A stretch of 64,000 nt of DNA from NCBI RefSeq assembly GCF_900168065.1, contig NZ_FUZZ01000002.1:806001-870000 (forward strand). Reading direction: 5' to 3'. The DNA is from Chitinophaga ginsengisegetis. Lineage in GTDB: Bacteria; Bacteroidota; Bacteroidia; Chitinophagales; Chitinophagaceae. Positions within the stretch are counted from its first letter, which is position 1; each line of letters opens with the position of its first letter. Below the pieces are notes generated by a model. That model did no database searches. It was not told the DNA's origin and saw only the letters and a program-made list of their open reading frames with translations. The position numbers and the translations under genes are program-made. Positions 1-5,642 of the stretch are shown one piece after another.

Positions 1-140
1 GCTAAATTATCCACTTTTAAAAATACATCCACGCTAATGATACGGTCATAAAAGGTGTTCAGTTTCTGAACTTTCTTGTTCACATGATCTATCAATTTGG
101 AATCAGCATCAAAATGCACAGTTTGAATTTGTACGTTCAT
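1..140 (-). CDS. hpf: ribosome hibernation promoting factor (partial, N-terminal 46 codons)
   Basis: The reading frame opens at an ATG whose first base is 140 and runs off the left edge. The visible start (MNVQIQTVHFDADSKLIDHV) and the following NKKVQKLNTFYDRI segment match the N-terminus of the HPF/RaiA family, which binds the 30S subunit decoding region and stabilises inactive ribosomes in stationary phase. The order rpsU-xerC-hpf is common in Bacteroidota, usually followed by tRNAs and tuf, which would lie outside the window. No perfect TAnnTTTG box was found in the 161 bp after xerC, so it may share the rpsU-xerC transcript. Confidence 0.88.
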   Translation of the reverse strand, partial: MNVQIQTVHFDADSKLIDHVNKKVQKLNTFYDRIISVDVFLKVDNL

Positions 141-301
141 AGCACTAATTTTTTAAATATTTAACAATCTAGGTTCTAGTTAGTAAAGGAAGGTCATAGG
201 CATTCTCTTTTAGCATAATGAACTTGATTACTAATATAGTCACTTTTGCAATGCAATACTGTTTAGCTGCGTAATATTTTGTTAAAAGCTTAAAATAACT
301 G

Positions 302-1243
302 CTACGCTTTCGGGTGCGCCTGCTTATACACCTTCTTCAACTGCTCTATCGTATTATGCGTGTAAACCTGTGTGGCGGCCAGGCTCGAGTGCCCCAGCAA
401 CTCTTTGATCGCATTCAGATCCGCACCATTGTTCGCAAGGTGTGTAGCAAAGGTATGTCGTAGTATATGCGGGCTCTTCTTCTTTAAAGTAGTAATCTGA
501 TGTTCCGTGAGATACTTTCGCACCGTCAGGTACACATACTTGGGATACAAACGCTGACCGCTATGCGGATGCACCAGCAATACCCCGTTCTCAAATTCTT
601 CCAGGCAACGGCGCTTCTCATCCATGTAAGCACGGATCTGTACCAGGAGCTCCGGACTAACCGGTATAATCCGCTCCTTGCCTCCTTTCCCCATCACCTT
701 TACGGATTTGTTCCCTTCATCCACCCGGAATTCCTGCAAAGCAATCAATTCCGACAAACGGATACCCGTTTGATAAAAGATCTCAAAAATAAGCCGGTGG
801 GTCATGCCTTCGAAATCGTTGGCAAAGATGTGCAGGGAGGTTACCGAAACAGGACTCACATTATCTTCCAGCGCCTGCATCCCCTTCTGTTCAATGTAGC
901 CGGGCAAACGACGGCTGATCTTGGGCGCAATGACCTTGATCATAGGCGACTGTTTAATCAGGCCCTGACGCAGACAGAATTTGAAAAAGGATTTGAGTGT
1001 GGAGATCTTGCGGTTAACACTTTTGGCTGTCATGGCATCTTCCATGAGCTTCGCCAGCCAGCTCCGGATCATAATATGACTGAGGTCCCCAACCGGCGTA
1101 CTGCCATAACTGAGGGTCACATAATCAAAAAACTGGAAAAGATCGTTGCGATAGGCAGTGCAGGTGTGCGCTGAGTACCGTTTTTCGAGCTGGATATAGG
1201 ATATGAATCGCTCTGCTAAGGAATATAAAGCTTCGTTCAACAC
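302..1243 (-). CDS. xerC: tyrosine recombinase XerC
   Basis: Site-specific tyrosine recombinase expected to act with a partner at dif to resolve chromosome dimers. Counting from the GTG at 1243 (313 aa), an N-terminal SAM-like core-binding domain covers about 5-90 and the catalytic domain about 145-305. All catalytic residues are present: R162 in TGIRLSEL, K186 in GKGGKE, H259/R262 in HILRHTFATHL, H285 in LLGHSS and Tyr294. An ATG further upstream at 1291 is open, but it would translate the 41-bp inverted repeat, so the GTG (or the adjoining TTG) just after the hairpin is preferred. It lies downstream of rpsU and upstream of hpf on the same strand. Function is sure; the start is not. Confidence 0.9.
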   Translation of the reverse strand: MLNEALYSLAERFISYIQLEKRYSAHTCTAYRNDLFQFFDYVTLSYGSTPVGDLSHIMIRSWLAKLMEDAMTAKSVNRKISTLKSFFKFCLRQGLIKQSPMIKVIAPKISRRLPGYIEQKGMQALEDNVSPVSVTSLHIFANDFEGMTHRLIFEIFYQTGIRLSELIALQEFRVDEGNKSVKVMGKGGKERIIPVSPELLVQIRAYMDEKRRCLEEFENGVLLVHPHSGQRLYPKYVYLTVRKYLTEHQITTLKKKSPHILRHTFATHLANNGADLNAIKELLGHSSLAATQVYTHNTIEQLKKVYKQAHPKA

Positions 1244-1291
1244 AAAAAGATTGATGATTGTAAAGTTATTAAATAACCTTACAATCATCAA
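1244..1291 (-). terminator. 20-bp-arm inverted repeat between rpsU and xerC (attenuator or terminator-like hairpin)
   Basis: Arms 1251-1270 and 1272-1291 are complementary over 20 bp around a single central base. In the minus-strand RNA every position pairs, including one G-U wobble; in plus-strand RNA that position would be an A-C mismatch, which points to the minus strand as the functional one. A UCUUUUU tract follows directly and runs into the proposed GTG start of xerC. It could be a partial terminator, a processing site setting the rpsU:xerC ratio, or a structure masking the xerC start. Confidence 0.7.
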
Positions 1292-1329
1292 ATATTTTGA
1301 GTTGCCAACGGCTTATCGCCTAAGCAATA

Positions 1330-1527
1330 TTAATCTTCAAATTTACCTGTTGCCAACTGTTGTTTGTAAACGGCTTTTAACACCTGGTTACGACGTTTAA
1401 CAGATGGTTTAGTAAAAGACTGGCGCGTTCTCAGCTGCAGTAAAATGCGAGCTTTCTCAAACTTCTTTTTATATTTTTTAAGCGCCTTGTCTATGTTTTC
1501 GCAATCTTTAGAATCAATGATCAACAT
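1330..1527 (-). CDS. rpsU: 30S ribosomal protein bS21
   Basis: A 65-residue basic protein beginning MLIIDSKDCENIDKALKKYK, with the bS21 hallmark KFEKARILLQLRTRQSFTKPS and a basic tail. bS21 sits on the 30S platform and helps initiation; in Bacteroidota it is linked to anti-Shine-Dalgarno sequestration. Length and motifs fit the family fully. It is first in an rpsU-xerC-hpf series and has a near-consensus promoter about 25 nt upstream of the ATG. Confidence 0.96.
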   Translation of the reverse strand: MLIIDSKDCENIDKALKKYKKKFEKARILLQLRTRQSFTKPSVKRRNQVLKAVYKQQLATGKFED

Positions 1528-1554
1528 AATTTTTGCCTCTTATTTTTAGGAACG

Positions 1555-1586
1555 CAAAGATAACACAACATTTGTAAAAAAACAAA
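1555..1586 (-). promoter_or_regulatory. rpsU promoter (Bacteroidota type)
   Basis: On the minus strand a TTTG (1586-1583) is followed after 20 bp by TATCTTTG (1562-1555). This matches the Bacteroidota primary sigma consensus TTTG-N19/20-TAnnTTTG. The ATG of rpsU lies 27 bp downstream. Confidence 0.75.
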
Positions 1587-1598
1587 AGACCACAAGAA

Positions 1599-1925
1599 TT
1601 ATTCAATTTCTCCGCCTTCCTCTCCATAAAAGATGACCCATAACAGCAAATCGGCCGTAAAATTCCGGAACCGGTGCGCTGCCCCCGCAGGAACAAACAG
1701 GAAATCACCCACTCCCACCGTCACCACCTTCCCTTCCATTTCAAACTCACCACTCCCCTGCATCACCAGGTAAATCTCGTCCTGTATATGCGGCTCCTGC
1801 CCATCTATCTCATCCGGGGCAAAAATGATCCCCCGCATGGAACCGTGTTCAAACAATACTGCGAAATCATCATCGCTTTTCTGCAATTGTCGTAAAGACT
1901 CGGCAAAAGAAACATGAAATCTCAT
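1599..1925 (-). CDS. small cupin-domain protein
   Basis: Single-domain cupin of 108 aa. Cupin motif 1 is seen in EPHIQDEIYLVMQGSGEF (metal ligands His and Glu) and motif 2 in GDFLFVPAGAAHRF (ligand His), so the metal site looks intact. Such small cupins may be isomerases, dioxygenases or sensors; nothing here identifies the substrate. It stands alone between rpsU and the XRE-S24 regulator. Confidence 0.85.
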   Translation of the reverse strand: MRFHVSFAESLRQLQKSDDDFAVLFEHGSMRGIIFAPDEIDGQEPHIQDEIYLVMQGSGEFEMEGKVVTVGVGDFLFVPAGAAHRFRNFTADLLLWVIFYGEEGGEIE

Positions 1926-1988
1926 CCTATGGTTGATTTAACGTGTTCTCAGATAACCGAATTTAAGAAAGAATCGGGATATAGCATG

Positions 1989-2029
1989 ACGGCTGGACCG
2001 GGAGACTTACATGCTCCCGGTCCAGCCGT
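1989..2029. terminator. strong GC-rich hairpin downstream of the XRE-S24 gene
   Basis: Arms 1989-2004 and 2014-2029 form a perfect 16-bp stem with a 9-nt loop just after the regulator's stop codon. No clear T tract follows on the minus strand, so it may be a 3'-end stabiliser or a factor-assisted terminator rather than a classical intrinsic one. Confidence 0.6.
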
Positions 2030-2048
2030 TTGTATAATATAATGGAAA

Positions 2049-2801
2049 TCAGTCTTTCAGCTTCTTCTTCAACAGGCTTACCTGGTCCTGCAGATGGCTC
2101 ACCATATCCGCCAGGTGGTTTACACTCATCCGGCTCTGCTGTCCCGCTTTACTGATCACCGCATCCGACTGCCACAACTCCAGCACTTCTTCCATATCCA
2201 CGCCGTAAGGCTCAAACTGCGGATTATCAGACACCAGCGTAATCTTAGATTTGGAACGGTTGTTCTTCAGGATCCTTTTAAAAACAATGCCTTCCCGGGA
2301 GGTAATCACCACATAGGTTTCATTGTTCTTGATCTCATCCCATCCCTCTACCTTGTGACAAACGATCACAGAACCAGAAGTAACCGGCAGCATGGAATCT
2401 CCCGCTATTTCAAATGCCCTGTAATCACCCGCCCCCAGCATGGGTAAGGTGAACGTGTTCAGCTCTTCGATAAACTCATCATCATTATAACCGGCCAGGT
2501 AACCGGCGGCCGCTTTTACCGGCACAAACTGGATCGCCTGACGGGAACTGCCCAGCTTAAGCTGCCGGCGCTTCTCCAGGAAATTATCTTTCTGGGAGCC
2601 AAGATCACGGCGAAGCAGATCATCGATGGATACCCGGAACATATCGCTTACCTGTTCCAGGATCTCCGTACGGGGCTCTGCACGCTCCTCCTCATATGCA
2701 CCCAACAGCGAACGCTTGATACCGAGCTTATCGGCAAACTCTTGCTGCGTCCAGGCTTTTTGCTTACGCAGGTATTTCAAATTCTGACATACTACGGACA
2801 T
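2049..2801 (-). CDS. LexA-like XRE-family repressor with S24 autoprotease domain
   Basis: A 250-aa transcriptional regulator. Residues 5-62 form an XRE helix-turn-helix (WTQQEFADKLGIKRSLLGAYE); residues about 93-215 form a LexA/UmuD-type S24 domain. The self-cleavage signature is complete: Ala99-Gly100 in VKAAAGY, nucleophile Ser136 in GDSMLP and general base Lys175 in VFKRIL. Spacing is close to E. coli LexA (AG to Ser about 35, Ser to Lys about 37). A short coiled coil (225-250) ends the protein. DNA damage would be expected to trigger RecA-stimulated cleavage and derepression. Its promoter overlaps two copies of an inverted-repeat operator also found upstream of dinB-dnaE, so it is the likely SOS-type regulator of that cassette (inference). 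Confidence 0.9.
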   Translation of the reverse strand: MSVVCQNLKYLRKQKAWTQQEFADKLGIKRSLLGAYEEERAEPRTEILEQVSDMFRVSIDDLLRRDLGSQKDNFLEKRRQLKLGSSRQAIQFVPVKAAAGYLAGYNDDEFIEELNTFTLPMLGAGDYRAFEIAGDSMLPVTSGSVIVCHKVEGWDEIKNNETYVVITSREGIVFKRILKNNRSKSKITLVSDNPQFEPYGVDMEEVLELWQSDAVISKAGQQSRMSVNHLADMVSHLQDQVSLLKKKLKD

Positions 2802-2840
2802 AACCTAAATAATTTAGTACCTTGCTAACAAAATTAGCAA
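2802..2840. promoter_or_regulatory. paired operator (CTAA-N5-TTAG) at the XRE-S24 promoter
   Basis: Two 19-bp sites sit head to tail at 2802-2820 (AACCTAA-N5-TTAGTAC) and 2822-2840 (TTGCTAA-N5-TTAGCAA; perfect 7-bp arms). The minus-strand -7 box TAATTTTG (2836-2829) lies inside the second site, with a TTGG 20 bp upstream at 2860-2857. Binding would block the regulator's own promoter. The same site type occurs twice upstream of dinB. Confidence 0.75.
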
Positions 2841-2860
2841 ATATTTTTATGAATTACCAA
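2829..2860 (-). promoter_or_regulatory. promoter of the XRE-S24 regulator
   Basis: TTGG (2860-2857), 20-bp spacer and TAATTTTG (2836-2829) on the minus strand match the Bacteroidota consensus. The start codon at 2801 would give a leader of roughly 20 nt. Confidence 0.7.
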
Positions 2861-2881
2861 ATATATTCGGGGCGCTTCGCT

Positions 2882-2889
2882 TATTTTTG
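2882..2889 (+). promoter_or_regulatory. -7 promoter box of the 149-aa membrane protein gene
   Basis: TATTTTTG matches TAnnTTTG and ends 21 bp before the ATG at 2911. No convincing -33 TTG was found. Confidence 0.45.
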
Positions 2890-2910
2890 CCCGGTAAAAT
2901 CCAACTCGAT

Positions 2911-3360
2911 ATGTTAATTAACTATGTACACTCGTTCTTAAGATGGGCTATATTGCTGGCAGGGCTCTGGGCGGTTATCCGCTCCCTCAAAGGCGTAACA
3001 GGCAAAACACCATTCACTGCAGCAGATAGCAAGGCCGGACTTTTCTTTATGATCTTCTGCGATCTGCAACTGGTAGTAGGATTGATTTTGTTTTTTATGA
3101 GCCCCCTTTCCCAGGCCGGCGTAGCTGATATGGGAGGCGCCATGAAAAACCCGGTTTTACGGTTCTTCACAGTAGAACACGAAGTAATGGCCATCATCGC
3201 CATCGCACTGGTACATATCGGTAAATCAAAAATAAAGAAAGCGGCTACCGATGCACAAAAACATAAACTGGGCCTGATCTTCTTTGGTCTTGCCTTCATC
3301 GTTATCCTGGCCCTCATCCCGTGGCCTTTCCGGGAAGCACTCGGAAAAGGCTGGTTCTAA
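2911..3360 (+). CDS. four-helix integral membrane protein, function unknown
   Basis: A 149-aa protein with about four hydrophobic segments (roughly 10-30, 45-68, 90-108, 125-143). Conserved-looking histidines sit near the membrane faces (YVHSFLRW at the start, VEHEVMAI and ALVHIG later), which could suit haem or metal ligation, but no family was recognised. An upstream GTG frame would add 8 residues; the ATG at 2911 is preferred because it follows the promoter box. It is divergent from the XRE-S24 repressor and convergent with the SdpI-like gene, from which a hairpin terminator separates it. Confidence 0.75.
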   Translation: MLINYVHSFLRWAILLAGLWAVIRSLKGVTGKTPFTAADSKAGLFFMIFCDLQLVVGLILFFMSPLSQAGVADMGGAMKNPVLRFFTVEHEVMAIIAIALVHIGKSKIKKAATDAQKHKLGLIFFGLAFIVILALIPWPFREALGKGWF

Positions 3361-3384
3361 ACAACCTGCCGGATTATAAAATTA

Positions 3385-3420
3385 AATGGCGCCCCTGTCA
3401 GGGACGCCATTCCTTTTTTC
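3385..3420. terminator. intrinsic terminator between convergent genes
   Basis: Stem AATGGCG / CGCCATT extended inward by CCCTG / CAGGG, followed on the plus strand by CCTTTTTT. It serves the plus-strand membrane protein gene and perhaps the convergent SdpI-like gene. Confidence 0.75.
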
Positions 3421-3443
3421 CGATGTATTGATTGACCACTGAA

Positions 3444-4115
3444 TTATCCTTTATCCTTATTATATAACCTGAAGGAATAAATATAGGGTAATGCCGCCAG
3501 CACAATCGCCACAAAAAATATGATAAATACCCCTGTGATAAGCGACAGGAAAAATCCGGCGATGATGATCACCGCACCTGCACTGATCCACAGATTGCTC
3601 GCCATCTGATGCGTTTCCCTCCAAACCTCTGCACTTTGCAGGGTCCACGGCGTTCTCACCCCCACATAATTATTAGGCTTCACCTTACGCAGGTAAGCAC
3701 CTATGCCCACAATCAGCAACCCTACGCCAATAAAAGCCCAGCGCTCCATGATAAATGGCTTCCCCTGGCTCACCAGGAAAATAATAATACAGGTAAATAC
3801 CGCCTGGTAAGAATGGATCAGGAAACGGATCCTGTAATACTCTTTATGCTCCATCTCAATAGCAGAAGGCCGCAACTGGGTTTCATCGGCCCGTGGAATA
3901 TAGCGGAACAGGAAATAGATCAGCCCGTTGGTGAAAAAGAGAAAGATCATCAGCAGCAGGAAATCATTTTTTGTCCCCATCTCAGGAGATCCCGCCGCAT
4001 TAACATTGTTAGATAAAACAGCTGGTAAGTCTTTGAAGACTACCGCCAGGTAAACCATCGGCACCAGCAGCAAAGCGAGGATAAGTAATTCCCTGGTAAA
4101 ATCCGGTTTTTTCAT
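3444..4115 (-). CDS. SdpI/DUF1648-family membrane protein
   Basis: A 223-aa multi-pass membrane protein with an N-terminal DUF1648-like part (LAVVFKDLPAVLSNNVNAAG) and a C-terminal SdpI-like part carrying the hallmark NNYVGVRTPWTLQSAEVW-RETH. About six membrane segments are predicted by eye. SdpI is the immunity/receptor protein for the SdpC killing factor in Bacillus, but most homologues are uncharacterised. No sdpC-like toxin is adjacent. Its 5' end shares a 310-bp intergenic region with dinB that holds two copies of the repressor operator, so co-regulation with the polymerase operon is possible. Confidence 0.85.
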   Translation of the reverse strand: MKKPDFTRELLILALLLVPMVYLAVVFKDLPAVLSNNVNAAGSPEMGTKNDFLLLMIFLFFTNGLIYFLFRYIPRADETQLRPSAIEMEHKEYYRIRFLIHSYQAVFTCIIIFLVSQGKPFIMERWAFIGVGLLIVGIGAYLRKVKPNNYVGVRTPWTLQSAEVWRETHQMASNLWISAGAVIIIAGFFLSLITGVFIIFFVAIVLAALPYIYSFRLYNKDKG

Positions 4116-4425
4116 GTGGAGATCAGTTTAAATGTTCACATACTCCCTTGTTTTCCTTCATTTCCATTCTCTTATCTATTACATATTGATTGCCAGATAT
4201 GTTGTACTAAAGTTACGAAAATTGAGGCGACCGGAAATTTCAATATTTTTTACTAATTTTCTTAGCATTACTAAATAAATTAGTAACTTTACTCCACATG
4301 TAAAAGTGATTCCGGCTGGCAGGCCTGCTGCTATACTATCCTCCCTCTGCCCGGTCCGCCATCCGTAATCGCTTTAACTGCCTGCCCCTGTTCCGTCCTT
4401 TGTTTATCCATAAACCATTACCAGT
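4116..4425. other. 310-bp divergent intergenic region between the SdpI-like gene and dinB
   Basis: Contains the paired CTAA-N5-TTAG operator (4250-4286), a partial -7 box TAACTTTA at 4284-4291 at its edge, a GCAGGCCTGC palindrome (4319-4328) and an untranslated stretch of about 125 bp before the dinB ATG. No further open frame of interest was seen. Confidence 0.6.
4250..4286. promoter_or_regulatory. paired operator (CTAA-N5-TTAG) upstream of dinB-dnaE
   Basis: Two sites overlap by one base: 4250-4268 (TTACTAA-N5-TTAGCAT) and 4268-4286 (TTACTAA-N5-TTAGTAA; perfect 7-bp arms). Core, spacer length and tandem arrangement match the pair at 2802-2840 upstream of the XRE-S24 repressor. A near-consensus -7 box TAACTTTA (4284-4291) overlaps the right edge. 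Confidence 0.75.
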
Positions 4426-5637
4426 ATGATCACTTTACAACAGCGAACAATAGCGCATTTCGATCTGGACTGCTTCTTTGTATCAGTGGAATGCCAGCGG
4501 GACAATCGCCTCCTCGGCAAACCAATCCTGGTGGGCGGCAGCAGTGATCGCGCTGTAGTAGCTGCCTGTAGTTATGAGGCCAGACGGTATGGTATTCATT
4601 CCGCCATGCCCATGAAAACCGCGCTGCGGCTTTGTCCCCATGCTATTGTCCGCAGCGGGGACATGGAACTGTACAGTGCCAAGTCGAGGGAAATCACGGA
4701 GCTCATCGCCGGAAAGGCGCCTCTCTACGAGAAATCATCTATCGATGAATTTTATCTCGACCTCTCCGGCATGGATAAGTTCTTTGGCTCCATGAAATGG
4801 ACCACCGAACTGCGGAAAACCATCATGAAAGAATCAGGACTACCCATTTCATTCGGACTAGCATCCAATAAACTCGTTTCAAAAGTAGCCACCGATGAAG
4901 CCAAACCTAATGGTCAGCTTGAAATCCTGTTCGGACAAGAAAAAAATTTCCTGGCGCCGCTGGCGGTAGAAAAGATTCCAATGGTAGGCCGTGAAACCGG
5001 CGCCCTGCTGAGGCGCCGCGGCGTAGAAACCGTAAAAACACTGAGCGAAGTGCCCATCTCCCTGCTGGAAGCATGGATGGGAAAAAACGGAATAGCCCTC
5101 TGGAGAAAAGCCAATGGAATCGATGAATCGCCGGTGGTGCCTTTTTATGAACAGAAATCTATCTCTACGGAAAGTACATTCCCCGCAGATACCATCGACA
5201 TGCAATTCCTTCACGCCGAACTGGTACGCATGACGGAGAAAATCGCATTCGAACTGCGACAGCAAAATAAATTAACCGGTTGCATCACCCTCAAAATCCG
5301 GTACTCGGATTTTGAAACCGTTACCAAACAAATGTCTATTCCTTACTCCTGTGCAGATCATGTGCTGCTGGAAAAAGTAAAAGACCTCTTCAAAAAACTG
5401 TACGACCGCCGGCTGCTGGTTCGCCTCATAGGCGTGCGTTTCAGTCACCTCGTACATGGCAACTACCAGATCAGCCTGTTCGACGACAAACAGGAAATGA
5501 TTGCCCTCTACCAGGCCATCGATCAAATCAAAAACCGCTTCGGATGGGAATATCTCATGAAAGGTACCAACGTAATACCACCCGGAAAAAAAGACCAGCA
5601 CACACCGAAAAAAGATATCATGCCATACTTTAAATAA
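4426..5637 (+). CDS. dinB: Y-family DNA polymerase (DinB/Pol IV type)
   Basis: Translesion polymerase of 403 aa. The palm carboxylates are all present: Asp13 in AHFDLDCFF and Asp107-Glu108 in SSIDEFYLDLSG, so it should be catalytically active, unlike ImuB proteins. The fingers motif AACSYEARRYGIHSAMP and the little-finger domain follow. A beta-clamp motif QISLF is visible at 348-352. It is followed after only 5 bp by dnaE, so the two are one operon. Upstream lies a double operator shared with the XRE-S24 repressor, suggesting damage-inducible expression (inference). No imuA-like gene is nearby. Confidence 0.93.
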   Translation: MITLQQRTIAHFDLDCFFVSVECQRDNRLLGKPILVGGSSDRAVVAACSYEARRYGIHSAMPMKTALRLCPHAIVRSGDMELYSAKSREITELIAGKAPLYEKSSIDEFYLDLSGMDKFFGSMKWTTELRKTIMKESGLPISFGLASNKLVSKVATDEAKPNGQLEILFGQEKNFLAPLAVEKIPMVGRETGALLRRRGVETVKTLSEVPISLLEAWMGKNGIALWRKANGIDESPVVPFYEQKSISTESTFPADTIDMQFLHAELVRMTEKIAFELRQQNKLTGCITLKIRYSDFETVTKQMSIPYSCADHVLLEKVKDLFKKLYDRRLLVRLIGVRFSHLVHGNYQISLFDDKQEMIALYQAIDQIKNRFGWEYLMKGTNVIPPGKKDQHTPKKDIMPYFK

Positions 5638-5642
5638 ACATC

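Noticed and set aside
500-1174. A 224-codon open frame on the plus strand opposite xerC
   Set aside because: xerC on the other strand has all catalytic residues; the opposite frame has no recognisable motif.
4426-5637. Calling the Y-family polymerase ImuB
   Set aside because: ImuB proteins lack catalytic carboxylates; this protein retains Asp13, Asp107 and Glu108.
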